Source: Paractinoplanes pyxinae (lineage in GTDB: Bacteria > Actinomycetota > Actinomycetes > Mycobacteriales > Micromonosporaceae). From it: a stretch of 64,000 nt of DNA. Location: NCBI RefSeq assembly GCF_026626335.1, contig NZ_JAPNTZ010000016.1:1-64000 (forward strand), written 5' to 3'. This document shows positions 52,983 through 61,902 of the stretch, in pieces. The translations under genes and the position numbers were made by a program. How positions within the stretch are numbered: position 1 is the stretch's first letter; each line of letters starts with the position of its first letter. A model generated the notes under the pieces. That model made no database searches and had not been told where the DNA came from. It worked only from the letters and a program-made list of their open reading frames with translations.

Positions 52983-54580
52983 CTCGCCGCCGTCCGGTCG
53001 AGCAGGTCGACGATCCGGTCGCAGCCGCCCAGCAGGGCCGGGGACGAGGTGATCAGCAGCGTCGAGCGGCCCGCACGGAACTCGCGCAGCCGGCCCGCGA
53101 TCGTCTGCTCGGTCACCGAGTCGACCGCGGTGGTCGGGTCGTGCAGCACCAGCACCGGCGCGCCGGTCGAAACGGCCCGCGCGAGGGCGAGGCGCTGCCG
53201 CTGGCCGCCGGAGAGGCGGTGGCCGTTCTCGCCGACCGGGGCGTCGAGATCGGCCGCGAAGTCGTCGCAGGCCGCCGCGTGCAACGCGGATCGCAGCCGC
53301 TCGGGGGCGTCCCGGGTGAGGTTGTCGCGGATCGTTCCGGTGAACAGGGTGACCTGATGCGGGGCGACGATGACCCGGGAGCGGTATTCGCCGTCGAGGC
53401 GCACCTCGAGGCCGCTGTCGTGTTCCGGGCTCAGCAGGGCTGCGGCCAGACGGGCGGCGGTGGGGTCGTCGGCGCGCACTCCGACGAACTCGCCCGGCTC
53501 GACCCGGACGTACAGGCTCGCACCCGTAACCTCCAAAGTGGACGGCTTCTGAAACAGCGCCGTAGACGGGATCCCGCTGACGGGGGCGGGCGGCAGTACG
53601 TCCAGAAGGCGGGCGGCGGATGCGCGGGCGTTGGCGAGGTTGGGTATGGAGGCGCGCGCGATCCACTGCATCTGCGGCAGCAGGGCCTGCGAGAGGCCGA
53701 CCGCGGCGATCAGCCCGCCGACGCTCAGCCGCCCGTCCACGGCGAACCAGCCCGCCAGCCCGGTCACCGCGACGAGGAACACGCCGTTGACCACGCCCGA
53801 ACCGACCAGGAACCGCCCGAGCAGGCCCGCGTTGCGTTGCGCACCGACGAGGGCCGCCCGGCTGGCTCGCCCGTACCGCCGACCGGCCTCGGCCTCGGCG
53901 CCTACGCCCTTGAGCACCCGGTAGCCGGCCACCAGATCGGTCGCCTGCCCGACCGTGGAAGCCAGCAGCGTCTGGTACTCGCGGCTGTCGCGGGACAGCC
54001 GCTCGCTGAGCACGCCCATCAACCAGACCGCGACCGGCGCCCCGAGCAGCACCACCAGCCCGAGCAGCCAATGCGTCGCCAGCAGCGAGACCGCGATGAA
54101 GCCGATGGCCGTCATCCGCGAGACCGGGATGATCGCGAGAATCACCGCGTTCGACAGGCGCGTGACGTCGTTCGTCATCACCGAGACCACGCCGCCGTCC
54201 GGCGCCCGGGCGGCGCCGCCGACCCGATGCAGCACGCCGATGGACAGGGTGCCGCGCAGCCGGTGCTGCAGCACCTGCACCGCATAGGCGGTCAGCCGCA
54301 GCGAGAGCCCGGCCGCCGCCGTCAAGGCCACGTAGAGGGCGACCAGCGCACCGAGCCACCGCCCCAGCTGTCCGGCGTCCCCGGTGGCGAGGGCCCGGTC
54401 GATCGCGAGGCCCATCACCACCGGGACCGCCGACTCGCCGACCTGCCACACGATCGCCAGCAGCATCGCGGGAACGGTGACCCGGGGCAGTGAGAAGACG
54501 ACGCGCGCCACGAACCGGCCGGGACGCTCGCCCGGCCTGACCTCGAACGGCCGGGCGTCAGGGGGCTCGACGTGCTTCAA
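52979..54580 (-). CDS. ABC exporter-type half transporter, subunit 1 (siderophore operon)
   Basis: A 533-residue half transporter from TTG 54580, whose TTGA overlaps the previous stop. After a soluble N-terminus there are six membrane helices and an ATPase domain. Walker A is lost (G-E-F-V-G-V-R-A-D-D-P-T-A-A where G-x-x-G-x-G-K-S/T is expected) and the Walker B acid is replaced (VLVLHDPTTAVD). The signature LSGGQRQRLALARA is intact. With the downstream subunit this gives one canonical and one fully degenerate nucleotide site. IrtAB of mycobacteria is a functional analogy; the direction of transport is not visible. Confidence 0.88.
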   Translation of the reverse strand: MKHVEPPDARPFEVRPGERPGRFVARVVFSLPRVTVPAMLLAIVWQVGESAVPVVMGLAIDRALATGDAGQLGRWLGALVALYVALTAAAGLSLRLTAYAVQVLQHRLRGTLSIGVLHRVGGAARAPDGGVVSVMTNDVTRLSNAVILAIIPVSRMTAIGFIAVSLLATHWLLGLVVLLGAPVAVWLMGVLSERLSRDSREYQTLLASTVGQATDLVAGYRVLKGVGAEAEAGRRYGRASRAALVGAQRNAGLLGRFLVGSGVVNGVFLVAVTGLAGWFAVDGRLSVGGLIAAVGLSQALLPQMQWIARASIPNLANARASAARLLDVLPPAPVSGIPSTALFQKPSTLEVTGASLYVRVEPGEFVGVRADDPTAARLAAALLSPEHDSGLEVRLDGEYRSRVIVAPHQVTLFTGTIRDNLTRDAPERLRSALHAAACDDFAADLDAPVGENGHRLSGGQRQRLALARAVSTGAPVLVLHDPTTAVDSVTEQTIAGRLREFRAGRSTLLITSSPALLGGCDRIVDLLDRTAAR

Positions 54581-55374
54581 CGGCTGCGGTCCCGGCCCAG
54601 CGGCACCACGTGCGGGGTGCCGGCCACGGGGTCGGCGACGACCAGGCAGCGCAGCCCGAAGACCTCCTCGACCAGTTCGGCCGTGACGATCTTCTCGGGG
54701 GTGCCCTCGGCGACGATCCGGCCGTCCTTCATGGCGATCAGGTGGGTGCCGAAGCGCGCGGCGTGGTTGAGGTCGTGCAGGACGGCGACCAGCGTGCGGC
54801 CGGCCTGGTTGAGATCGGTGAACAGCTCCAGCAGCTCGATCTGGTGGGTGATGTCGAGGAAGGTCGTGGGCTCGTCCAGCAGCAGGATGTCGGTGTGCTG
54901 GGCGAGCGCCATCGCCACCCACACCCGCTGACGCTGCCCGCCCGAGAGCTCGTCGACGAGCCGGCTCGAGAGGCCGGTGACGGCGGCGGCGTCCATCGCA
55001 TTGCGCACGGCCCGCTCGTCGTCCGCGGTCCACTGCCGCATGAAGCCGTGGTACGGATACCGGCCGCGAGCCACCAGGTCGGCCACCGTGATGCCGTCGG
55101 GGGCGATCGAGGTCTGCGGGAGCAGCCCGACCCGCCGCGCCACCTCCTTCGTCCGGAAGGAGTTGATGTCGGCGCCGTCGAGGACGACCTGCCCGGCCGA
55201 CGGCCGCAGCAGCCGCGACAGGCCGCGCAGCAGGGTGGACTTGCCGCACGCGTTCGGACCCACGATGACCGTGAACGACTCGTCGGGGATGGCCACCGAC
55301 AGGTCGCGGGAGATGACGCGTTTGTCGTAGCCGATGGTCGCCGACTCCACCTGGAGTCGTGTCGGGGTGGTCAC
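54577..55374 (-). CDS. FepC/FecE-type iron-siderophore ABC ATPase
   Basis: A 265-residue ATPase that powers siderophore import. Walker A G-P-N-A-C-G-K-S-T-L, the Q-loop in L-L-P-Q-T, signature LSGGQRQRVWVAMALAQ, Walker B ILLLDEPTTFLDI and the H-loop V-L-H-D-L-N-H-A all fit the FepC subgroup, including the typical T-F-L-D-I-x-H-Q segment. GTG 55374 overlaps the upstream permease stop (GTGA). Confidence 0.95.
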   Translation of the reverse strand: MTTPTRLQVESATIGYDKRVISRDLSVAIPDESFTVIVGPNACGKSTLLRGLSRLLRPSAGQVVLDGADINSFRTKEVARRVGLLPQTSIAPDGITVADLVARGRYPYHGFMRQWTADDERAVRNAMDAAAVTGLSSRLVDELSGGQRQRVWVAMALAQHTDILLLDEPTTFLDITHQIELLELFTDLNQAGRTLVAVLHDLNHAARFGTHLIAMKDGRIVAEGTPEKIVTAELVEEVFGLRCLVVADPVAGTPHVVPLGRDRSR

Positions 55375-56420
55375 AGGCGCCTCCTGGCTTCGGTGAACAG
55401 CAGCCAGCCGAGGTAGCCGCCGCCGAGCACGACGGTGACGATGCCCACCGGCAGCGGGGTCGGGGCGACGTGCTGGGCGATGTAGTCGGCGGCCAGGCAG
55501 AGCAGCGCGCCGACGAGGGCGGCGGGGGCGAGGGTGATGCCCGCGGTGCGCGCGAGCCGGCGGGCGATCTGCGGCGCGACCAGCGAGATGAAGGCGATCG
55601 GCCCGGCCGCCGCGGTGACCGTAGCCGTCAGCGCCACACCCACCACGACCAGGCCGAGGCGGGCGGCCGGGACGCGTACGCCCAAAGCCGCGGCCGCATC
55701 GTCGCCCAGCTCCATCTGCCGCATCGGCCGGCTCAGCATCCCCGCCGCCGGCAGGAGCACGAGCACGCAGATGCCGCCGATGATCACCTGATCCCAGGAT
55801 GTCCCGTTGAGTGACCCGGCGCCCCACGTTGCCGCGGCCATCGCCTGGTCCAGGTCGGCCTTGAGGATCAGCCACGTGTTCAGCGACCCCAGCATCGCCG
55901 AGACGCCGATGCCGACGACGATCAGGCGGAACCCCTGCACGCCGCGCCGGTACGCGAGCACGTACACGGCGAGGGCCGTGACCATCCCGCCCAGCAACGC
56001 CCCGCCCGCCAGCTGCCCGTAGCTGCCGTTGACGACCAGGATCACGATCAGCGCGCCGGTGTAGGCGCCCTGGGAGAACCCGATGATGCCGGGGTCCGCG
56101 AGCGGGTTGCGCAACATCGACTGGAAGACCGCCCCGCTGACCCCCAGGGCGGCCCCGAACACCAGCGCCGCGGTCACCCGGGGCAGCCGCCACTCGACCA
56201 CGATGTCGTGCATCAGCCCGGTTTCGCGGCCCGTCAGGGCGGACAGCACCTCCCCCGGGCCGAGCGAGTACGAGCCGGTCATCAGGGCGAGAACCGCCAG
56301 GCCGGCGAGCGCCAGCACCAGCACCGCGCACACGACGACCGAGCGCCGCTCGAGCCGTACCGCGATCCGGCGGCGCCGCAGCACCAGCATCGGCCGGCCG
56401 AAGTCCACGTCGCTGCTCAC
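55371..56420 (-). CDS. FecCD-family siderophore permease (FepG-like)
   Basis: A 349-residue permease with nine to ten membrane helices. FecCD landmarks: W-R-L-P-R-V-T-A-A-L-V-F-G-A-A-L-G-V-S-G-A-V-F-Q, R-N-P-L-A-D-P-G-I-I-G, and the ATPase-coupling loop G-x-I-A-F-(I/V)-x-L-x-x-P, here GPIAFISLVAPQIAR. GTG 56420 overlaps the stop of the other permease by 4 bp. Confidence 0.94.
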   Translation of the reverse strand: MSSDVDFGRPMLVLRRRRIAVRLERRSVVVCAVLVLALAGLAVLALMTGSYSLGPGEVLSALTGRETGLMHDIVVEWRLPRVTAALVFGAALGVSGAVFQSMLRNPLADPGIIGFSQGAYTGALIVILVVNGSYGQLAGGALLGGMVTALAVYVLAYRRGVQGFRLIVVGIGVSAMLGSLNTWLILKADLDQAMAAATWGAGSLNGTSWDQVIIGGICVLVLLPAAGMLSRPMRQMELGDDAAAALGVRVPAARLGLVVVGVALTATVTAAAGPIAFISLVAPQIARRLARTAGITLAPAALVGALLCLAADYIAQHVAPTPLPVGIVTVVLGGGYLGWLLFTEARRRL

Positions 56421-57460
56421 AACCCGCTCGCCTTCTTCCGCCGCACCAGCGCGATGAGCACGGGGGCGCCGACGAAGGCGGTGACGACACCCACGGGGAT
56501 CTCGCCGGGCCGCAGCACGACCCGCCCGAGGATGTCGGAGACCAGCAGCAGGCCGGGGGCGAGCAGGACGCTGTACGCGAAGATCCACCGCTGGTGCGGG
56601 CCGGCGATCCACCGGGCCACGTGCGGAACCATGAGGCCGACGAACGCGATCGGCCCGGCGATGGCCGTCGCTCCCCCGGCGAGCAGGGTGAGCGCGATGA
56701 TGGCGAGGACGCGGGTGCGGGCCAGGCTGACGCCGTGCGACACCGCCAGCTCGTCGCCCAGGGCCATCGCGTTGAGCGGGCCGGCCACCACGAAGGCCAG
56801 AACCAGCGCCACCGCGAGGAACGGCAGGATCGGCCACACCACCTCCAGCGGGCGTCCCCCGATCGAACCGGCGTTCCACGAGCGCATCGCGTCGAAGGCG
56901 TCCGGGTCGGTCAGTTGCAGCGCCTCCCGGGCGCCGCCGAGCACCGCGCCGACGCAGACCCCGGCCAGCACCATGACCACCGGCGAGGAGCCCTGCCGCG
57001 TCGACCCGAGTGCCAGCACCATCAGGGTGACGACCAGCGCGCCCGCGAACGCGAACCACATGTAGCCCTGGACGTCGCTGACGCCGAGCAGCCCCACGGC
57101 GACCGTCACCGCGAACGACGCCCCGGCGTGGACGCCGAGAATGCCCGGATCGGCCAGGGGGTTGCGGGTGAGCGCCTGGATCAGCGCGCCCGACAGCCCG
57201 AGCGCGACCCCGACGACCAGGCCCACGATGGTGCGCGGCAGCCGGTAGTCCTGGACCGCGACCTGGTCGATGCCGGTCGAGGAGTGGACCAGCGCGTCCC
57301 ACACCACCGACGGCGGGATCGACGTCGACCCGATCATCACGCTCAGCACCAGCAGGACGACGAGCACCACCAGCGCGATGACCAGGCCGAGCAGACGACG
57401 ACGCGGTCCGGGCACCGTCGTGGTGCCCGGACCGTCCTGCCGTACGGCGAGGACTGTCAC
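56417..57460 (-). CDS. FecCD-family siderophore permease (FepD-like)
   Basis: A 347-residue permease partner of the downstream FecCD protein, with the same landmarks: Y-R-L-P-R-T-I-V-G, R-N-P-L-A-D-P-G-I-L-G-V-H-A-G-A, and the coupling loop GPIAFVGLMVPHVARW. GTG 57460 overlaps the binding-protein stop (GTGA at 57457-57460). Confidence 0.94.
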   Translation of the reverse strand: MTVLAVRQDGPGTTTVPGPRRRLLGLVIALVVLVVLLVLSVMIGSTSIPPSVVWDALVHSSTGIDQVAVQDYRLPRTIVGLVVGVALGLSGALIQALTRNPLADPGILGVHAGASFAVTVAVGLLGVSDVQGYMWFAFAGALVVTLMVLALGSTRQGSSPVVMVLAGVCVGAVLGGAREALQLTDPDAFDAMRSWNAGSIGGRPLEVVWPILPFLAVALVLAFVVAGPLNAMALGDELAVSHGVSLARTRVLAIIALTLLAGGATAIAGPIAFVGLMVPHVARWIAGPHQRWIFAYSVLLAPGLLLVSDILGRVVLRPGEIPVGVVTAFVGAPVLIALVRRKKASGL

Positions 57461-58422
57461 TCCTTGGCCGGGAGGGTCGCCAGTGCCTTGTCGAGCGAGT
57501 CCAGGTACTGCAGGACCGGCCCGTACGAGTTGTTGCCGGGGCAGAAGACGCCGAGCGCGCGACCGGAGGTCACGGCGGGCAGCGCCTTCCAGGTGTTGAG
57601 GTTGGCCACCTCGGCGAAGGGCACGGTCGGCTGGCCCGCGGCGGTGACCGGGTAGGTGATCACGTCGTACTTGGACAGCGAAGTGAGCTGCTCGTACGGC
57701 AGGTTCGCGTACGCCAGCGGGTCCTGGCCGGCGGCGGCCTCGGGCAGGTTCAGGCCGATGTCGTCCCGGGCGATCTCGGAGCAGCCGATGTCCGCGATGT
57801 AGAACGTTCCGGGATCGCTCCACTCCGCGCGGGCGATGTCGACGAACGTGGTGTCCTTGATGACCGCGCCGTAGGTCTCCTTGATCTTCGCGACCTTCTC
57901 CGCGAACTGCGTCTTCTGCTGGCTCAGGGCGGCCGACGTGTTGCCGGCCTCCGAGATCGCGTCGGCGAACTCTTTCCACTCGGTGTCGAGCGACCACGAG
58001 ACCGTCGGGGCGATCGACGTGAGCTGCTTCTCGATCGCCTTGAACCCGGCGTCGTCGATCTGGACCAGGATGAGGTCCGGCTTCAAGCCGGCCAGCTTCT
58101 CGAGGTCGATCTCCTGATCACCGACGTTCGTGGCGGCCTTGTACGTCGCCTGCTGGTCTGCGGGCAGCTTCGTGAGCGTCGACTCGACCACCTGGGTGAC
58201 GGCGACCGGCTTGCCGCCGAGGTCGATGTACGGCTGAGTCGTGTTGCCGATCGTGGCCACCCGTTGCGGGGCGGCCGGAACCTGGACGGTGCCGTTGTCG
58301 GCCGTGACGCTGCGGGTCGTGGGGGCCGCCGCCTCGGCGGTGTCGTCGCCGCCGTCCCCGCCACAGGCGGTGAGGACGAGAGCTGCGCCCAGGAATGCGG
58401 CTATCAGGGGTGTTCTGGTCAT
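57457..58422 (-). CDS. Iron-siderophore substrate-binding lipoprotein
   Basis: A 321-residue FecB/FepB-type binding protein anchored by a lipobox (L-V-L-T-A-C, Cys20). It has the two-lobe signature P-Q-R-V-A-T-I-G-N at the start of lobe 1, L-A-G-L-K-P-D-L-I-L-V, and a long helix linking the lobes. It delivers ferric siderophore to the FecCD permeases encoded directly downstream and starts 14 bp after the SIP-methyltransferase gene. Confidence 0.94.
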   Translation of the reverse strand: MTRTPLIAAFLGAALVLTACGGDGGDDTAEAAAPTTRSVTADNGTVQVPAAPQRVATIGNTTQPYIDLGGKPVAVTQVVESTLTKLPADQQATYKAATNVGDQEIDLEKLAGLKPDLILVQIDDAGFKAIEKQLTSIAPTVSWSLDTEWKEFADAISEAGNTSAALSQQKTQFAEKVAKIKETYGAVIKDTTFVDIARAEWSDPGTFYIADIGCSEIARDDIGLNLPEAAAGQDPLAYANLPYEQLTSLSKYDVITYPVTAAGQPTVPFAEVANLNTWKALPAVTSGRALGVFCPGNNSYGPVLQYLDSLDKALATLPAKE

Positions 58423-58436
58423 GGTTATGTTCTCTT

Positions 58437-60272
58437 TCAGATGGTTTCGAGTTCGTGGACGTTGGTGCCCCAGCCGACGGTGTGCGTGGCTCTCCGTTCG
58501 AGGCCGGCCCGGGCGATGACGTGGTCGAGTTCGGCCGCGGTGCGCAGGCCGGAGCCGTGCACGGTGAGGGCGAGCAGGTCGGCCTCGCCGTCGTGCTCGT
58601 CGAGGTCGTCGGTGTCGAACAGCTCCTCGACCAGCAGCACCCGGCCGCCGCTCTCGGCGGCTCGCCGCAGGGCGTGGGCGGCATCGGCGTCGGGCAGGTT
58701 GCTGAAGGCGCGGATGACGAACACCGCGTCGGCCGGCGGGCTGGGCTCGAAGACGGACTGCTCGAGCACGGCGACCCGCGCGCGCTGCTGCTCGTCCCCG
58801 ATGGTGTCGAGCAGGTCGCGGCGCAGCCAGTCAGCCTGGGCGGGCAGCGCGCAGATCGTCACCCGCAGGTTCTCGTGGGCGGCGACGAACGCGGCCGCCT
58901 GGGCGCCCGCGCCGCCGGAGTGCAGCACCAGGTGCGAGACCCCCTTGAGGATGTCGGACGAGGCGATCGGCTCGGCCAGCGTCGCCTGGAACTTCGCGAG
59001 CCGTTCCAGGTAGCGGTCCTCGTAGGCCTGCTCGGCCCGTACCTCGGCGAAGGTCTGCCCGGTGACCGAGGAGTAGGCCGCCCGGCCGGTGCGGATCGAC
59101 TCGGTCAGCCCGTGGATGCCGAGCATCTCGCGCCCCGTCACGCCCGCCGGGTGCAGCAGTTCGATCATGAAGTCGACGGTCAGGACCTCACCGGACGACG
59201 TCAGTTCGTAGCGGCCCGGCCCGGTCTCGGTCACGACGTCGAGGGTGCGCAAGTAGCGCAGCAACTTGCCCAGCGCCCGCTCGTCGGTGTCAGTCTTGGC
59301 AGCCAGGTCCGTCACGGCGGTCGTGCCGCGCGAGATCAGCTCGGGCACGCCCAGCTCCACGGCGGTGCGGATCGCCAGCGGCGGGATCAGCTCGGTCAGA
59401 TCGTGGATCTTCTCCATCGGGGTCTTCGTCCTCGCGGAGTCGGGCACCGCGGCGTCGGTCTCCAACGCGACGACCTCGCCGCGACGCCAGTACCCGATGA
59501 ACTCGACGTCCTGTTTGGGCACTCCCCGGTCCTCGACCAGATGACGCCGGAGGTCTCGTACGGTCGCCTGTTCCCCGGCCACCCACGCGTACGGCCGACC
59601 GGCCCACCAGCCGCAGTTCCGGACGGCGTTCAGGAGACGGGCCTCGGCGCCGTCGCGGACGAGCCAGGTCACCTCGACGCCGGGCAGCTCACGCAACGGC
59701 TGGCGGTCCTCTTCCGTGGCGACGTCGATGAACACCTGTGCTTTGGCGTCCTCGGGCAGTTCCTCGAGCAGCCGGGCGATCGCGGGGATCGTCGTGTCGT
59801 CTCCGGCGACCAGCAGCCAGTCCGCATCCTGCGGCAGCGCCCGCGACGTGCGCGGGCCGGCGATGTGGATGCGGTCGCCGACCTCGGCGCGGTACGCCCA
59901 GGTCGTGCCGACACCGATGCCGTGCTTGACGAAGTCCACGTCCAGCTCGCCGATCTCGGGCTCCCACCGCCGTACGGTGTAGGGCCTCGACAACGGCCGG
60001 GGATCCCTGGGGAAGTGCAGGCCCTTCTCCAGCTGCACCGGCAGCACCGGCTCGGAGTGGCCGGGGTAGCAGAACGCGAGCCGGATGTCGTCGTCGAAGC
60101 CCGTCGACGCGAATGCCGGCTGAGCGAAGCCGTTGGCCGAGGTGAACTCGCGCAGCTGCGGGCCGGCCAGCGTGATGCGCCGCATCCCCGGTGTCAGGTC
60201 CAGAACCCGTACGACCTCGACCTCTCGCAAGGTCAATGGGTGCACGGTGATCCGGCGTGAGGTCTTCGGCAT
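58437..60272 (-). CDS. Siderophore-interacting protein (SIP) fused to an O-methyltransferase-like domain
   Basis: A 611-residue fusion heading the siderophore operon. Residues about 10-285 are a SIP/ViuB-type flavin reductase that frees iron from imported siderophore: the FAD motif S-R-P-Y-T-V-R-R, L-D-V-D-F-V-K-H-G-x-G-x-G-T-T-W-A and V-A-G-D-D-T-T-I-P-A-I are present. Residues about 295-611 match class I O-methyltransferases with an N-terminal dimerisation winged helix (I-P-P-L-A-I-R-T-A-V-E-L-G-V). SAM motif I is weak (L-H-S-G-G-A-G-A-Q), and the usual catalytic L-H-D-W is F-S-N-L-P-D, so methyl transfer is doubtful. An iron box overlaps the promoter. The start codon ATG 60272 seems leaderless. 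Confidence 0.87.
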   Translation of the reverse strand: MPKTSRRITVHPLTLREVEVVRVLDLTPGMRRITLAGPQLREFTSANGFAQPAFASTGFDDDIRLAFCYPGHSEPVLPVQLEKGLHFPRDPRPLSRPYTVRRWEPEIGELDVDFVKHGIGVGTTWAYRAEVGDRIHIAGPRTSRALPQDADWLLVAGDDTTIPAIARLLEELPEDAKAQVFIDVATEEDRQPLRELPGVEVTWLVRDGAEARLLNAVRNCGWWAGRPYAWVAGEQATVRDLRRHLVEDRGVPKQDVEFIGYWRRGEVVALETDAAVPDSARTKTPMEKIHDLTELIPPLAIRTAVELGVPELISRGTTAVTDLAAKTDTDERALGKLLRYLRTLDVVTETGPGRYELTSSGEVLTVDFMIELLHPAGVTGREMLGIHGLTESIRTGRAAYSSVTGQTFAEVRAEQAYEDRYLERLAKFQATLAEPIASSDILKGVSHLVLHSGGAGAQAAAFVAAHENLRVTICALPAQADWLRRDLLDTIGDEQQRARVAVLEQSVFEPSPPADAVFVIRAFSNLPDADAAHALRRAAESGGRVLLVEELFDTDDLDEHDGEADLLALTVHGSGLRTAAELDHVIARAGLERRATHTVGWGTNVHELETI

Positions 60273-60280
60273 GCGGTAAT

Positions 60281-60296
60281 GTTAGGCAAACCTAAC
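60281..60296. promoter_or_regulatory. DtxR/IdeR-type iron box
   Basis: GTTAGGCAAACCTAAC is a perfect inverted repeat GTTAGG-N4-CCTAAC, close to the actinobacterial DtxR/IdeR/DmdR consensus core. It lies 9-24 bp upstream of the SIP-fusion start and overlaps its likely -10 (TAACAT, 6 nt before ATG on the reverse strand), so iron-loaded repressor should block the operon. It is 38 bp from the AraC start and may affect that gene too. Confidence 0.8.
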
Positions 60297-60321
60297 CTCC
60301 AGTGGTGCACCTAGATCGCCA

Positions 60322-60327
60322 TATAGT
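60322..60327 (+). promoter_or_regulatory. Leaderless -10 (TATAGT) of the double AraC gene
   Basis: TATAGT is 6 nt before ATG 60334 with no ribosome binding site, a strong match to actinobacterial leaderless promoters. Confidence 0.65.
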
Positions 60328-60333
60328 TAGGAC

Positions 60334-61902
60334 ATGGCGGCAGTGGATCCGCCGCCGATCCCCCGGGTGCGATCGAGCGGCCTGTGGGACCAGCCCGAGC
60401 ACCTGCTGCTGTGGGTCCGCACCGGCTCGGCCTGTGTCCGCATGGAGGGCAATCCGGACTTTCGGCTCACCGGCGGCGAGGGTGTCTGGATTCCGGCGTA
60501 CGGGGGCAGCCACTGGACGGTCGACACGGAGCCCGGCACGGTCGCCTTCCCGCTGCTGACCCATCCGAGCATCGCGGCCGGGACGTGGCCGGAGCCGAGG
60601 CGGTTCGTGGTTCCCGACGGCTGGCAGGACTGGCTGATCCAGGCCTTCAACCTCATGGTCACGCCGCTGACCGGCCACGGGTACTCCCAGGACGCGCTCG
60701 TCGATTTGCTTCGCGGCTCCGAAAGGCGACCGGCGCCGGCCGGCCGCGCGGGCGATCCGCCGATCGTGCCGAGAGCCGCCGGGGCCCGCGAAGTGGCCGA
60801 GGAACTGATGCGGAATCCCGCGCTCGACCTCACCGTCACCGAATGGGCGGCCCGGGTGCTGTCCAGCCCGCGCACCCTGCTGCGGGACTTCCGCGCCGAC
60901 ACCGGGCTGACCTTCGAGCAGTGGCGGCTGCGCTGCCGGTTGACCGCGGCCGCCGAGTACATCGCAGCCGGCCACAGCGTCGGTGGAGTGCCGGCCCGGG
61001 TGGGTTTCTCAACTCAGAGCGGTTTCATCCGCGCGTTCAAGCAGCGATTCGGGCTGACGCCGCACGAGTTCAGCCGTGAGCTGTCCGCCCGGCCTGCCGC
61101 GAGCGCGCTGACCGACAACCTGATGCGCATGATGCGCGCGAACGACGCCCCCCGCGCGCCCGACCTGCTGCCCGCGGCTCGCACGCCGTCGCACACGAAC
61201 AACGTCCACGTGCTCGTCTGGACGTATCGCGGCAGCGGATACCTGGACGTCGGCGACCACCGCTACGAGCAGGAACGGGGCGTCGCGACCTGGATCCCCG
61301 CGGGCGCGGAGCACACGATGGGCGTACGCGAGAACTCGATCTCTCTGCCCCTCGGCAACGCCGGCCCCGGCGACCTGCAGCTGACCGAGCCGCTGCAGGT
61401 CCAGTTCTCGCCGGCCTGGGACGACTACCTGATGTTCTGTTCCGTCAGTGCCCGCACTCCCCTGCGCCCCGACGACTACGACCCGAGCCACGTCTCCGAT
61501 CTGTTCGCCGATCAGGTCGCCGCGCAGCGGGCACTGTCGCTACCGATGCCGACCGAGTCCCGGGCCCGGGCAGCGGCCATGGACTATCTGCGTCGCATCG
61601 GCACCTCGGGCGGCACAGGCCTCGACGTGCCGGCCGACATCCACCGGGCCTTCCGCGAACAGACCGGCATGAGCTTCGCCCGGTGGTGCTACGCCGCCCG
61701 CATGCGCGTCGCCCGCGACATGCTCGCCGGCGGCGCCAAGCCCACCGCCGTCTCCCGTCGCGTCGGCTACGCCCACCTGCCCACCTTCAGCGCCGCCTTC
61801 ACCCGCTTCCACGGACTGTCACCACGCGACTATCAGGACCGCGCGGCGCCCGCGAAGGGGTCGGCCGACCGGGTCGCCGATGTCGTCACGGGGCGATGGT
61901 GA
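60334..61902 (+). CDS. Tandem double AraC-family regulator
   Basis: A 522-residue protein made of two AraC units in a row. Unit 1: cupin-like sensor (about 15-90) and AraC helix-turn-helix (about 150-250; T-V-T-E-W-A-A-R-V-L-S-S-P-R-T-L-L-R-D-F, V-G-F-S-T-Q-S-G-F-I-R-A-F-K-Q-R-F-G-L-T-P). Unit 2: cupin-like sensor (about 285-400; H-V-L-V-W-T-Y-R-G-S-G) and a second helix-turn-helix (about 415-505; V-G-Y-A-H-L-P-T-F-S-A-A-F-T-R-F-H-G-L-S-P) whose first half is weaker. Divergent from the siderophore operon, it probably senses a siderophore and activates it, like PchR/AlcR. Its 3' end overlaps the next gene by 17 bp tail to tail. Confidence 0.85.
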   Translation: MAAVDPPPIPRVRSSGLWDQPEHLLLWVRTGSACVRMEGNPDFRLTGGEGVWIPAYGGSHWTVDTEPGTVAFPLLTHPSIAAGTWPEPRRFVVPDGWQDWLIQAFNLMVTPLTGHGYSQDALVDLLRGSERRPAPAGRAGDPPIVPRAAGAREVAEELMRNPALDLTVTEWAARVLSSPRTLLRDFRADTGLTFEQWRLRCRLTAAAEYIAAGHSVGGVPARVGFSTQSGFIRAFKQRFGLTPHEFSRELSARPAASALTDNLMRMMRANDAPRAPDLLPAARTPSHTNNVHVLVWTYRGSGYLDVGDHRYEQERGVATWIPAGAEHTMGVRENSISLPLGNAGPGDLQLTEPLQVQFSPAWDDYLMFCSVSARTPLRPDDYDPSHVSDLFADQVAAQRALSLPMPTESRARAAAMDYLRRIGTSGGTGLDVPADIHRAFREQTGMSFARWCYAARMRVARDMLAGGAKPTAVSRRVGYAHLPTFSAAFTRFHGLSPRDYQDRAAPAKGSADRVADVVTGRW

